A DNA stretch of 64,000 bases from positions 40,258,605 to 40,322,604 of the forward strand of contig CM077643.1 in the NCBI GenBank assembly GCA_039707465.1. Reading direction: 5' to 3'. Source of the stretch: Rhabdophis nuchalis. Its lineage: Eukaryota; Chordata; Lepidosauria; Squamata; Natricidae. Numbering within the stretch: the first letter of the stretch is position 1; each line of letters begins with the position of its first letter. The notes below the pieces were generated by a model. That model was given only the letters and a program-made list of their open reading frames with translations, was not told the origin of the DNA and ran no database searches. Shown piece after piece: positions 43,246 through 54,861 of the stretch. The translations under genes and the position numbers were made by a program.

Positions 43246-44380
43246 TGCAACTTGCCTTACCTGAAATTCAAATTCTCTTGGCTTATAGCTCACTTGTTCA
43301 ACCACTGTGTCCAATAGCAGTTGTTTTAGATGAGTTAGGGACAAGATACCTGAACATGTAGATGATGCTGAACTCCAGGGAGCAGAGTGTCCCCTACAGC
43401 TTTTAAAAATGCAGCAGCATGAAGACAAATGTATCCAAAGAGAGCCATTATTCTTTCTATTGAAGTAGTCATTGGAATAAGTGAAAACACAACTAACTTA
43501 GAAGGCATTTTTAAGTTGCCAGGAAGTAAATATACTGCAATGGTGCTCCACCACTTAATGGCACAAAGAAACACAAAAGGCTTTGATGTTTAGTATATTT
43601 AATTAATGCCTTATTCCAAGGAAGCAATTATACTGATGTACTGGTAAGGAGAAGAACCAGGAGAAAGACACTTGGAATCTCAAGGAACATCATTTTGTTT
43701 GATTAATAATCCTTGCAGTCTTATTTCTTGCTTTTTCAATGTTAGTTATTTATTACTTTGCAAGGCACCCAGAGGTGGTTGGGCTTGGGGGCCCTTTTTT
43801 TAAAGAAAATATATAAGTATATTTGAAGAAGAAAATGCTTTTTGTAAAACTCCTTCAAAACTCTTCAGGGTACGTATTGATAGTCCCAGGGATTAACCAG
43901 TTAATGGATATTCATAATAAGCATGTAGCCAACTTAATGTGTTTTGCAGTTGAATTCACCACTCTACAGACAGAAGAAAATCTCTTTCCTTCTTTGTCCA
44001 AAGAGCACTGTGTGTTAAAGTAACTGAAGCCAAGTACAGAGACAATGAGAAATGCGTGTGAATTAATTAAATTGCAATAAACTGCAGATTATTCAAGAGG
44101 AGGAAATTGAGGTGATATTGCCAGATAGACCCCTGGCATTTGAGCTCTTCTCTCGTACAGCATTAACAAAATGCAAAAGTAAGCTAGAGATTGGAAATTT
44201 ATTTCTTAGGTGCTAAGGATATAAATTGGCCACAAAAAAACCTAAAAGCTTTTGTTACAAATCATTGAAAGAAAGGGTAGCTTGGGCTGCTAGTCCTACC
44301 CAGAGCCTGGTAACTTTCTGATAATCAACAAGAGTGTTTTTAAAAACATTCTTCCCAGCCAATTGAGCGTTGGAAATAAA
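43246..44380. other. Stretch without recognised gene or repeat
   Basis: No supported gene or element. Confidence 0.4.
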
Positions 44381-44394
44381 TGATGTGAAGTAGG

Positions 44395-44612
44395 TCAGGA
44401 CTCTGGACACTGATGGGCTACTAAATATTTAACAATCAGCTCAACTGGCTCCAATGCTGCCACACGGAGCTGCCAGCTACAGAACGTCTGATTAGTGAAC
44501 GAGGTGTCGTAATTCAGTTCCGCTCCCACCTAGCTGATGAAATTCCAGAAAATTTAACAGCCAGCTGTTGTGAGTTGGTGTGAACTGGCTCCATCATGCC
44601 ACTGAATGGATC
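44395..44612. mobile_element. Decayed hAT (CAGTGGTGGG-related) remnant
   Basis: Wording such as 'atttaacaatcagctcaactggctcc' and 'atttaacagccagctgttgtgag' parallels the neighbouring complete element at 44621 ('taatttaacaaccagttctctg'). No ends preserved. Confidence 0.35.
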
Positions 44613-44620
44613 ACTTGGCA

Positions 44621-44993
44621 CAGTGGTGGGAGTCAAATAATTTAACAACCAGTTCTCTGCCCTAATGACCAGCTGGATAGGCAGGGCTCAGTGGTCATGT
44701 GACCGTGTGGGTGTGGCCAACTCAATATCACTCATGTCAATGGGCGCTTCGCCTTAGCTGTTACAATGTAATAAGGGTTAACCGGAGAGGCAGTTTCTGT
44801 AAGCAGGGCAATAAAGATTAAGCAAGAAACAACTCCAGAATGTTTCCTTCTTGCCTTCCTTACGCGATTAGCCCTGTAAAGTGGAAAAAAACCCCAAAAC
44901 AAGATTTCTTCCAACAACTGGTTTTCCAAACTGCTTAGAAAGTTAACAACCGGTTCTCCTGAATAGGTGTGAGCTGCCTGACTCCCACCACTG
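44621..44993. mobile_element. hAT non-autonomous element with near-exact 8-bp TSD
   Basis: Ends CAGTGGTGGGAGTC and GACTCCCACCACTG are perfect inverted repeats. Flanks ACTTGGCA (44613-44620) and ACTTGGGA (44994-45001) differ at one base. Confidence 0.88.
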
Positions 44994-45001
44994 ACTTGGG
45001 A

Positions 45002-45417
45002 ACCTAAGGACAAATGACAAATCTTGGAATTCTCAACCCTCTGGCAGAGGCAATTGGACATTAACTCAAAAGCCCATTCCTTTCTAACCTCCTTTCCCTC
45101 TGAGTCATGTGATCCAGAAGAGCTAATACTATATGTAGCCTCTATTGATAACGGATTGTAAAAAAATAATAATCCAGAAACCCCATTCTGCATCATTGGT
45201 TGATGTTGTTTTTTTTACTTTGTTGCTACTAGCATGAATTTTCATGGGTGGGAACTGAAGAATGTGTGTGTGAAACTGTCTCAATTTCTTTGTGTTTTGT
45301 TTTGACTTTAATTTGTATTTGTATTTATTAGTTTGTGAAACATGTGCAAGATAATAGGTATAAATGTAAACATGGATATAAATGAAAGAAATGAATATAA
45401 GTAGATGGGGACAATAG
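45002..45417. other. Stretch without recognised gene or repeat
   Basis: Unique-looking AT-rich sequence; C10 run at 45453 just beyond. Confidence 0.35.
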
Positions 45418-45830
45418 GACAGGGATGGTAGGCATGCTGGTGCGCTTATGCACCCCCCCCCCTTTACGGACCTCTTAGAAATGGGGTGAGGTCCATGGTA
45501 GACAGTTTAAGGTTGAAGCTGTGAGTGTTTGAGAATGTAACAGAGTAGTCAGGTAGCGCATCCCAGGTGTTGACCACTCTGTTGCTGAAGTCGTATTTTC
45601 TGCAATCAAGTTTGAAGCAGTTTACCTTGAGTTTGTATCGATTGTTTGCCCATGTATTGTTGAGGTTGAAGCTGAAGAACTTGTTGACAGGTAAGATGTT
45701 GTAGCAGACAATTTTGTGTTCTGTGCTTAGATCATACCATAGGTGGTGCAGTTCCAGATTGTCCAAGCTCAAAATTTTAAGTCTGGTGGCACAGGGAATT
45801 CTATTGTGAGTAGAGTTAGTTAGTTAATTA
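45418..45830 (-). mobile_element. CR1/L2-like LINE 3' end (second lineage)
   Basis: Minus-strand frame 45772-45464 includes HKIVCYNILPVNKFFSFNLN, RYKLKVNCFKLDCRKYDFS, NRVVNTWDALPD and DLTPFLRGP-stop, a C-terminal LINE domain. A second copy lies at 61790-62356 with the same 3' end 'taggacagggatggtaggca'. The clade is not certain. Confidence 0.6.
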
Positions 45831-46017
45831 GTGGGAAAAGTTTCCTAGTTTGTATGTTTACTATCATGGTTCATTGACAAGAATTGAAAAAAGGAGGAAG
45901 TATAAAGGTCGCTGCAGATTTCCTCTGCCTTCCTCATTCCATTGGCAAACTGACTTCTGATCTAAAGTTACACCCAAAAGTGCTTTTTCAAAAGAACTTT
46001 CAACCGGACATTTTTGT

Positions 46018-46125
46018 TTTTCTTTGAAGCTTCTCATCCCAGAAACTTCTTCAGCTCTGACTGAATAGTGGGGAATGTAAGGATTTATATTTCTTGCAAA
46101 CAGCTGGTCATTTGCATTCTTTTAG
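46018..46125 (-). mobile_element. Hairpin repeat with hammerhead-like motif, left arm
   Basis: Minus strand has CTGAAGAAG, a TTTCTGGGATGAGAAGC-like hairpin and 'ttcaaagaaaaac'. Its partner arm is 46951-47125. The pair matches the compact locus at 54240-54480. Confidence 0.5.
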
Positions 46126-46254
46126 AGAGTCACTGAGGCCACTTGAAGGTTTATCTGTGTCCTCAGAGTCACCTGAATGGTGCAAATGGGTATGGAGCCT
46201 TCTTAAAAATGTTGAAAGGACTGTATTGTAGACTGGAGATAGATGATGCACTAG

Positions 46255-46365
46255 GGTGGGTTGCTGCCGGCATTACTGCCAGTTCGCGCCACGCGCCATG
46301 CTTGGGATTCGAACCACCAAACAGCCAACCTTTCTCATCGACAAGCTCAGGGTCTTAGGCATTTT
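46255..46365 (-). mobile_element. Sauria SINE head fragment
   Basis: Reverse complement reads 'taagaccctgagcttgtcgatgag' and 'ggtggttcgaatccc', an A box/B box tRNA-type head similar to 55430-55500. Confidence 0.45.
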
Positions 46366-46431
46366 TTTATTTTTTTAAAATTTAATTTTATTTAATTATT
46401 GAGCCACCGCATCCCTCCTACATATCATTAT

Positions 46432-46950
<519 letters not shown>

Positions 46951-47125
46951 AAAGAATGCAAAGGCCCAACTGTCTGAAAGGAGTATAAATCCTTCCGTTT
47001 CCCACCAGACCTGAAGAAGCTTCTTGGATTAGAAGCAAAATGTCTTCAAAGAAAAACCAGAAAGTCCAGTTGCCTCTTGAAAAAGCACCTTTGGGACAAC
47101 TATGACCTAGATGACTGAGAATCTC
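46951..47125 (+). mobile_element. Hairpin repeat with hammerhead-like motif, right arm
   Basis: 'aggagtataaatccttccg' and CTGAAGAAGCTTCTTGGATT, then AGAAGC, AAAATGTC. Stem GCTTCT/AGAAGC with loop TGGATT. Partner of 46018-46125. Confidence 0.5.
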
Positions 47126-47129
47126 CATA

Positions 47130-47854
47130 GACATTTAGAGGACCACCCCTATTTCAAACCCCATAAGGATTTATTATCCTATTAGATGCTTAGACAATCA
47201 CCAAGGAGTAAAGGAAATATTATTTGTATCCCAAACTTTGTTTACATATTTGCTAAATTTCAATCAACTCAAGAGATTCTTCTTTTAAGAAGCTTTGTCA
47301 CTAGTTTCATATTTGTCTTCTCCCTTAGGCTGGTTTAATAATTACTTTAATAATTACATACCTTTTTAAAAGTATGGCACCCCAGTTGCTGAAAAAATTG
47401 CACATATACATGGAGTAATTTCTTCCACCAATTCATTGTGCAAAAACACTTCTGACATTTATTTTGCTCTATCTTAACATTGTGAGCCATATACTGCATT
47501 GCAGTAATCAATCCCAGATCAACAGACTGCCTCTTGACTTCCTTAAGTTTAATTTTAAGTAGTGCTTAATAAAGTATTTTGAGTGATTTCCTAACTGAGA
47601 ATTTTTCAGCTGCTGGAAGATGATGAACTTCACAGCATTGCCAATGTTTTCTTTCAGCCAGGGAAAGGAATTTGCTGTTAAATTTTTATGTCACATAATC
47701 ACATATAAATGTATTTCTCCAGGAACTTCTGTGCCATTTTTCTAAAGAAAAATAATCCTTCCCGTCAGAATCAGTGAGAGAATGTCCAGTACACAACAAG
47801 CACTTGTGAATTAAGACACCTTCCTTAATTTCCTGAGAAGTTAAAGACACTTGT
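47130..47854. other. Stretch without recognised gene or repeat
   Basis: AT-rich, no supported feature. Confidence 0.4.
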
Positions 47855-48118
47855 CAACTGGCAGCCTGGGTTTGAGACTCAAATGCTGTGAGATGGGGTG
47901 AGCTCCTGTTATCTGCCTCAGCTTCTGCAGGCCTAGCAATTCAAAAGTATTTTAGTAGATAAATAGGTATCATTTTAGTGGGAAGGTAACAGTGTTCCAC
48001 GTGCCTTTGCATATAGTAATGCTATATGATCACGAAAATGTTTTCAGACAACACTGGCTAGAGATGAGTAAACACTTCTAGAGTTGGACATACATGGAAA
48101 GGGGAAACATTTACCTTC
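47855..48118 (+). mobile_element. Sauria SINE, diverged
   Basis: 'gtgagctcctgttatctgcctcagcttctgc', 'gcaattcaaaagtattttag', 'gtgggaaggtaacagtgttcc' and 'aaaggggaaacatttacctt' follow the order of the 55421 copy. Confidence 0.7.
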
Positions 48119-48304
48119 TTGTTTATTTCAGTGACATTTCTGTTAACATCCAGAACATGCATTTTCTTAGCAGAAGTACAGAGTTGCTTTTCATCTTGTC
48201 AGTCTAGCCTAAATCTATAATTTCATTCAGAAAATAAAAAAATAACTGACTCTTACATAATTCAGTTTTTCAAGTTCATTCGCAGTCAGCTAATACTTTA
48301 ATAG

Positions 48305-48305
<1 letters not shown>

Positions 48306-48368
<63 letters not shown>

Positions 48369-48370
48369 TC
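48306..48370. repeat. (CTTT)n microsatellite
   Basis: About 16 units. Confidence 0.95.
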
Positions 48371-48842
48371 CCTTTGAATTAGCATTGATTCCTGATTACT
48401 GCTTGACTCCCTGCAGCTTTCTTGGCAACGTTTCACTATGCTTTGCCATTGCCTGCTTTTGAAGGCTGAGAAAAAGTCACCAACCCAGACCATATGTAGC
48501 CATGACAGCAAGCCAAGGCCATTTTGGCTCTAACAGAGCCACAGCCTTTCCTAGTATGTCATTGACCATTGACCAACACCCAGCATAAAAGGCTGGCTGG
48601 GATTATGGATACAGGCTTCCTATATGTACTATGGTCCTGTTATGGTTGAGCAATTTTTTAGTAAGACAGAAGTGGAATTTAGAAAACATGGCTTAGCTTT
48701 TCCAGAGTCTGTAAATGGGAATCCTCAGCACTCCCATTATTTAAGAGCATAAGAGCAATGGTACTAGATCAAATTAATTATCTATGTAATTCAGCATTCT
48801 GCCTCTCAAATAATCAACTAGATGGCTATGTAAAAATAATAG
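48371..48842. other. Stretch without recognised gene or repeat
   Basis: No supported feature. Confidence 0.35.
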
Positions 48843-49115
48843 AAAATAACAGAATAACAGAGTTGGAAGGACCTTGAACTAGTTCCTGTTCAGGCAGGAA
48901 ACCCTATACCATTTCAGACAAATGGTTGTCCAATATCTTCTTTAAAACTTCCAATGTTCCAGCATCCACAATTTCTGGAGGTAAGTCATTCCACTGATTA
49001 ATTGTTCTAATTGTGAGGAAACTTCTCCTTAATTCTAGGTTGCTTCTCTCTTTGATTAGTTTCCATCCACTGCTTCTTGTCCCACCCTCAGGTGCTTTGG
49101 AGAACTGAGAACAAG
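48843..49115 (-). mobile_element. CR1 LINE 3' fragment
   Basis: Minus strand encodes FSKAPEGGTRSSGWKLIKER, SNLELRRSFLTIRTINQWND, LPPEIVDAGTLEVLKKIL and HLSEMV-stop, followed by the CR1 3' end. Confidence 0.85.
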
Positions 49116-49600
49116 GCATAAAAATGCACCCATTATTTGCATTCAGAGGTGTTGAGCCTCTCAAGCTGTTAACAATATTTCTTAAAAGGGGGAAAAAGGA
49201 ATTTGGTCTACAGAATCTTGAAAATTTCTTAAATGTACTTTAGTACTCTATTGATCAGGGAATTCACTGGGGCACAAATTCTTTGGTCCTCTTGCTTACT
49301 GCCTTTTGAAAATGTGACAAGGATGATACCCCCCTGATATAAAAGAACTGAACTCTTGATCTAGCTCTGTAATTTTTTGGAACCAACCCCCTCCCCTCTC
49401 CTTTTTCACAGGTTCTGAGCAATATACTACATCACAAAGTAAACACACAGAAATATTAGTGGTGGGAGTTTTAAATCCTCTCCCTATCTTTCAACCGTCA
49501 TATAATCAAACTGAATGGTTTCATGTGACTAATAACATATACTTAGCTAGCTAGCTATCTTTAATCTATCTATCTGTGTGTCTGTCTGACACCTCCCTTC
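49116..49600. other. Stretch without recognised gene or repeat
   Basis: Short CTAT/CTGT repeats near 49550-49590, otherwise nothing. Confidence 0.35.
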
Positions 49601-49606
49601 TTACAA

Positions 49607-50105
49607 AATGTCAGGGAGAACCATGAGTAGAAGTGGTGTAGGGCAGGTGTCCCCAACCCCCGGTCCATGGACCGGTGCCGGTCCGTGGCTTGATAGGAAC
49701 CAGGCCGCAGGGCCGGAGAGGAGGAGGAGGGGGCAGCCCCCTGGACAGAGCGCGCACCGGATGCGGGAGAGCGCAGGCGTGGCCGTTCGCGCCGTTGGAG
49801 GCCCTAGATGGCCGAGTGAGCCGACTCCCCCCCACGTGCGCATGCACAGGCGCGGCCATTCGTGCTGTTGGAGGCCCTAGAGGGCTGAGTGAGCCGACTC
49901 CCCCCTGCGTGCGCATGTGCCGCCTGTTCCGCCTCCCCCCGCTCCTCCTCTACGCCAGCCAGTCCGCAGAATTTTCTTTAAAATGAAACCGGTCCCTGGT
50001 GCAAAAAAGGTTGGGGACCCCTGGTGTAGGGTTTCCTGCCTAAGCAGGGGGCTGGACTAGAAAACCTCCAAGGTCCCTTCCAACTCTGTTATTCTGCTCT
50101 GCTCT
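49607..50105 (+). mobile_element. CR1 LINE 3' end interrupted by hAT
   Basis: 'tgtcagggagaaccatgag' and, after the hAT element, 'gggtttcctgcctaagcaggg', 'ctggactagaaaacctccaagg', 'ccaactctgttattctg' and a CTCTG repeat tail. Confidence 0.75.
49644..50023. mobile_element. hAT non-autonomous element with exact 8-bp TSD
   Basis: Ends CAGGTGTCCCCAACC and GGTTGGGGACCCCTG are inverted repeats. GTGTAGGG flanks both sides (49636-49643, 50024-50031). GC-rich interior with repeated 'ggccctaga.ggc.gagtgagccgactcccccc' blocks. Frames across it are chance. Confidence 0.92.
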
Positions 50106-50109
50106 GCTC

Positions 50110-51020
50110 TGTTCTGCTCTATTCCATTCCATTCCATTTCATTCTAGCCATGTTATTTCTGCATGCAGGACATTCATTTTTATTTGCATCGAAATAATTT
50201 TCAGGCATTACAAATCTCCAGCGTTTGCTGGCTACTTCCAGGCCTAAATTACTGTAGAAAATTCAATTCCAACAAAGGGGGGGGTGGGGGAAAGCAAGTA
50301 ATTTCCAGTTTTGTGAGTTCCCTCTCAACAGCTTTTCCTGGTTTAGCAATTAAGTCCTTTTAAATTTTTTTTACAAAGAACCCAAAGGGAAAAAAGTGAA
50401 CCTGATTATATTTGAAGTCTGTGATACATCCAGAGCAGCAAAGCATCTGAAATTAGAATCTGATAAGTTCAGAGGGCTTTTTCTCTCCCATACATCCATA
50501 AATTAATCTTTTAAGGAAAAGAATCTTTGATGCTAAATTCAGTCTCAAAATAAATTGCATGGTGAAATAGGAGTAGCTTCAAGTAAACCTTCCAGATTAC
50601 TTCAGCTCCTTCCACTCAAAAATATTTTCCACAAACAAATTGTCTGGAGTAATATCTAATGTTTTTGACTGTGGGAGAATCCAATCAGAAAGGTAGGAAC
50701 AGGAGAAAGTACTTTTCTTTGGATCTTTGTAAGAGCTTTGAAAAAAGATACATTCATTTCTATTGTATTTTTTTATTTGAAAAACTTTCTTTAGTGTCCT
50801 ATCTTCATGCTGCATTTGTCTGGCATGCTGCTCAGGGAATCTGTATTTTGTTTATTTACTTTAGAACATTATCTTCTTGCTGCCATTAAAACAGATCCCA
50901 ATTAATTTACCGCTTAAACTGATCAAACAAACAAAAATGCATTTTATGCTTTGCTCCTCGTCAGAGGGATCTGCACTTTGGATTGTGGATTAGAATGGAA
51001 TTCCTTGTAGTCTAGCAATG
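50110..51020. other. Stretch without recognised gene or repeat
   Basis: No supported feature. Confidence 0.4.
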
Positions 51021-51028
51021 AATTAAAA

Positions 51029-51163
51029 CAGGAGTCTGCAAAGTTGGCTCTTTGAAGACTGGTGGACTTCAACTCCCAGAATTCCCCAGCCAGCATGACT
51101 GACTGGGGAATTCTGGGAGTTGAAGTCCACCAGTCTTCAAAGAGCCGACTTTGCAGACCCCTG
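51029..51163. mobile_element. Fold-back hAT-like MITE with exact 8-bp TSD
   Basis: CAGGAGTCTGCAAAGTTGGC at one end and its near-exact reverse complement at the other; almost all 135 bp pair. AATTAAAA flanks both sides (51021-51028, 51164-51171). Sibling of 16384-16498. Confidence 0.92.
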
Positions 51164-51213
51164 AATTAAAAGATAGGTCTTGAAAATAGATAACAGGATT
51201 GTTTGGCCCAATT

Positions 51214-51425
51214 ATTTATGGTTGGTTTATGGTTTATTAAATTTATATACCGCACCCTTTCCCAAAAGGGACTCGGGGCGGTGCACAGGCAATTTAAAAA
51301 CATATATAAACATAACAATATACAAAATATAAAACCAAATTAAATTAATATCCCTGTGCTAAAAAAATTAAATATATTAAAACAATATCCCTAAAACCAA
51401 TTTAAAACAATTTAACTGCAGACTG
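51214..51425 (-). mobile_element. L2 LINE 3' UTR
   Basis: 'ataccgcaccctttcccaaaa', 'gactcggggcggtgcacagg' and AT-rich UTR; no coding part left. Confidence 0.7.
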
Positions 51426-51702
51426 TGGGCTAGGTGATGTAAGTTAGTGATTTGAAAGTCACTTGTTGACTTATTTGTCAAATTTAAATGAAGCCTTGTA
51501 AATCTGAATCATCAAGGTTCCATTAATATCTCATAGTTATTATTAGAGAAATCCTCCATGAGTTCCATCAGCTTAGTACATGTTTTTACGAAACTGTGAA
51601 TTGTTTTACAGCAAAAGCAATACATTAGACCTCAGTGATGCTTTATTTATTTCTTCATGTAATTCCAATCCTGTTACTTATATTAAAAAATAACTCAGAG
51701 TC

Positions 51703-51921
51703 TTTGTGTATGTACACACTGATAATCAGATAAAACATCAATATAATATAACACTTCAAATACATTTTTTTTAAAAAAACTAATAAGATGTTAGAAAAAT
51801 ATACAGACACAATTATGGATGTGTCTAAAATTTAATGATATTTTCCAAAACAGGTAAATTTAAAAAAGGGAATATATAAACTGGCATGTTGATGTGCTTG
51901 AAATTAAGATATGTTCAAAGA
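51703..51921. repeat. Long inverted repeat, left arm
   Basis: About 219 bp from 'tttgtgtatgtacacactga' to 'gatatgttcaaaga' recurs in reverse complement at 52501-52713, with few substitutions and small indels. It is not a family I recognise. Confidence 0.9.
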
Positions 51922-52269
51922 TTAGAAAATTACCATTTGAATGATTTGGTGAAGACTTTATTGATCTATATTTTCCCTATTTTTTCTTTTTTCCATTTTT
52001 GTATCACATATTTTTATTACATTCATATATTTTTTGGGGCTTGCTATTTTTTCACGCGTTAACTATGATTTACATCACTTTGCCTACTCTGAAAAAGAAT
52101 AGAATGATTGAGATTATACTGTATTGCATTGATTTTATTGTTGAAAGTCATTTATTCTTAGAGCTATTCAGTTGTTGCAGAAAATGCTATTGAAAGTTTA
52201 ATTAATAAATGGGTTAGTAATCTGGAGGTAGGAAGAACATTTCAACCAACCCTAAAATTATGTCTTTGC

Positions 52270-52460
52270 CACTAAACATACTGCAGTTCAATTCTGACCA
52301 GTTCAAGGCTGACTCAGCCTTCCATCTTTCGAAGTTAGTAAAATGAGAACCCAAATTATTGGGGGCAATAGGTTGACTCTGTAAAACTGCTTAAAGAGGG
52401 CTGTAAAGCACTGTGAAGTGGTTTATACAGTAAGTCTAAGTGCTATTGCTATTTGTCTTT
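52270..52460 (+). mobile_element. tRNA-derived SINE, 5' truncated
   Basis: 'gttcaaggctgactcagcc', 'aaatgagaacccaaattattggggg', 'gtaaaactgcttaaagagggc' and 'aagtgctattgctatt'. Located in the loop of the inverted repeat. Confidence 0.8.
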
Positions 52461-52500
52461 CATTGAAGCAAAATTGTAATTTTGTGTTATTTCCCACATT

Positions 52501-52713
52501 CTTTGAACATATCTTAATTTCAAGCACATCATATATTTATATATTCCCTTTTTTAAATTTACCTGTTTTGGAAAATATCATTAAATTTTAGACACATCCA
52601 TAATTGTGTCTGTATATTTTTCTAACATCTTATTAGTTTTTCTTTAAAAAATGTATTTGAAGTGTTATATTATATTGATGCTTTATCTGATTATCAGTGT
52701 GTACATACACAAA
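52501..52713. repeat. Long inverted repeat, right arm
   Basis: Reverse complement of 51703-51921: 'tctttgaacatatcttaattt' to 'tcagtgtgtacatacacaaa'. Confidence 0.9.
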
Positions 52714-52794
52714 CTCAACTCAACTTTTCCTTTGTTATCCCAGTCCTGATTCTCAGTAGTTTTAATTTGTTGAATGTTTGTTTAATTTGTTGAA

Positions 52795-53196
52795 GAGAAT
52801 AAAACATATGAGGAACGGTTGCAGGAACTGGGCATGTCTAGTTTAATGAAAAGAAGAACCAGGGGAGACATGATAGCAGTCTTCTGATATCTCAGGGGCT
52901 GCCACAAGGAAGAGGGAGTCAAACTATTCTCCAGGGCACCTGAGGGCAGAACAAGAAGCAATGGGTGGAAACTAATCAAGGAGAGAAGCAGAGGAGAAAT
53001 TTCCTAACAGTTAGAACAATTAATCAGTGGAACAGCTTGCCTCCAGAAGTTGTGAATGCCCCAACACTGCAAGCCTTTAAGAAGATGATGGATAGCCATT
53101 TGTCTGAAATGGTAAAGGGCTTCCTGCCTAGGCAGGGAGTTGGACTAGATGACCTCCAAGGTCCCTTCCAACTCTGCTATTGTATTGTATTGTATT
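52795..53196 (+). mobile_element. CR1 LINE 3' fragment
   Basis: Reads EERLQELGMSSLMKRRTRGD with errors, then LFSRAPEGRTRSNGWKLIK, a 15-bp gap where RSNLEL is expected, RRNFLTVRTINQWNSLPP and HLSEMV-stop, with 3' end 'ggagttggactagatgacc' and a TATTG tail. Confidence 0.8.
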
Positions 53197-53408
53197 ATTA
53201 TTTTGGTTATCATAAACAGGATTGCGTCAGAAGAACTACCAAAGTAGAACACGTCGACTTGACAAGATTTCATATTTTCCATCCTGATAAAAAGTAGAAA
53301 GTAAACACAAGCTTGGTGGATGTTTTTTTTTTCCTTAAGCAAAATGACATGTTTGGCTCCTTGGCCAACTCTTAACATTCTCTGTCTGTCACCAAGATAC
53401 TACATCAA

Positions 53409-53510
53409 GGCCATGGTATGGAAGCTCTAAAATGTATAATACAAACCCTAATTACCCTTTCCTAATATTATAAAATTGTAAAATCAATAAAAACTTTTAT
53501 TAAAAAAAAA
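53409..53510 (+). mobile_element. Poly(A)-tailed retrosequence with 15-bp TSD
   Basis: 'tcaataaaaacttttatt' (polyadenylation signal) then an A run, bounded by AAGATACTACATCAA at 53394-53408 and again at 53511-53525. Exact long duplication plus poly(A) is the signature of L1-type target-primed insertion. The roughly 100-bp body may be an L1 3' end or a host transcript fragment; I cannot tell which. Confidence 0.85.
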
Positions 53511-53525
53511 AAGATACTACATCAA

Positions 53526-54013
53526 TGCCGCTGAGATAAATAGACTTGAAACTTTAACTTAAAATCTTCTTGTTGGAAGTATCCAGATTTCTTTCTTTCC
53601 TCTATTATACCTTCCAGGACTTTAAATATTAAATCCTATTTTCATAGCCAATATTATTCAGGAAAATCCTTTTCTCGACTTTTGCCCAAACTGTTTTAAA
53701 GCTGAAATTTTGGAAGACATTTTCACCATTGTGGCCCTCAGATGTCATTGCATTGTTTCTGAAGTTTTACAAATAATTCCCTAGCAGTCATGTGAATTGG
53801 ACTAGGAATAATTGAAGGTCAATCAAGCTGTTTGTTCCTCCTACATCTGGAAAGAATTATTGCTTGACATTTCCTATCTTATTTCTATCATCTTTCCTTG
53901 CTGGCTGACATAAACAGTAGCTTAGATTCTTTAGGACACTGTCAGAATGATGAAAGAAAATGAATGACTGCTCATAAAAACATCCTCAAATTGAACTTGG
54001 CTCTGGATGACTG
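53526..54013. other. Stretch without recognised gene or repeat
   Basis: No supported feature. Confidence 0.4.
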
Positions 54014-54085
54014 AGTTTATTTATTTATTAATCGAATTTATAGAGATGCCCATCTTATCGGAGGTGACTCTGAGTCACAAACATC
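54014..54085 (-). mobile_element. L2 LINE 3' tail, diverged
   Basis: 'tttatttatttattaatcgaatttatagag' and 'atcggaggtgactctgagt' resemble the inverted L2 tail. Confidence 0.5.
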
Positions 54086-54214
54086 ATTCAGATAAAACTA
54101 ACAAAAAAAAGCAGGAGAAAAATTGCCACCTCATCACTGGAGCCATCTGAGCAAGTCACTGGGTGCTTGATGTCTATGGAGAGTCTCAATCATCCAGGTC
54201 ATGGATGTTGCCAT

Positions 54215-54510
54215 GGTGTTTTTTCCAAAAGGCAACTGGACTTCCTTGGGGGGAGGGGATGTTCTTTGAAAACATTTTGCTTCTCATCCAAGAAGATTCT
54301 TCAGTTCCAGCTGACTGGTGGGGAATGGGAGGAGTTATATTCTTTGCAGTCATCTGGTTGTTAGCACCCTGAGATGACTGCAAAGAATATAAATCCTTCT
54401 ATTTCCCTCTAGTCGGTTAGAAAGAACTGAAGAAGCTCCTTGGATGAGAAGCAAAACGTTTTCAAACAAATTAACCCAAGAAAACCCAGATTCCAAAAAG
54501 CATCTTTGGG
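54215..54510. mobile_element. Hairpin repeat with two hammerhead-like motifs
   Basis: The left arm (54215-54355, minus sense) and right arm (54365-54510, plus sense) are inverted copies of one module: 'ggcaactggacttccttgg', CTGAAGAA..CTTCTTGGATG, AGAAGC, AAAACGTT, and 'gcaaagaatataaatccttc'. The motif order resembles the PLE ribozyme-like core, so this may be terminal sequence of a fourth PLE lineage lacking its coding part. Confidence 0.5.
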
Positions 54511-54524
54511 TCACTGGTTGGTTG

Positions 54525-54853
54525 GAGCCTCAAGCCTGAGAATATGGCCAGGTCTTAAAGGCTTTTTGGAATATCAAAAGGGATGGAACTAATCTGGAGG
54601 GCAGGGGATATCTCCTAGGATCCACCAAATGGGATTCCCTAACCAATGGTACCCACGACATGACTACACAGGCAGATTTGATAGGGGTGGCTGATGTAAC
54701 CAGGGAGAGGTAGCCCTTCAAGTAAATCAATGCCATGCCATGAAGGATTTTAAAGGTTAAACCAGAATATTGAATTGGTGCTGGAAGAAAACTGGTGGCC
54801 AGTGCAGCTTGCAATGCAGAGGTGTACCATGCCCTGCTCTAGAAATACGCATA
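54525..54853 (-). pseudogene. Old L2-like LINE fragment, left of hAT
   Basis: Minus-strand frame 54814-54530 reads LTFKILHGMALIYLKGYLSL and FQKAFKTWPYSQA, comparable to [20 protein letters not shown] and the end of young L2 proteins. It continues beyond the hAT element at 55244. Confidence 0.55.
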
Positions 54854-54861
54854 GTCTATAC

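Noticed and set aside
49601..49986. Overlapping 80-103-codon GC-rich frames
   Set aside because: All lie inside a hAT element with an exact 8-bp duplication.
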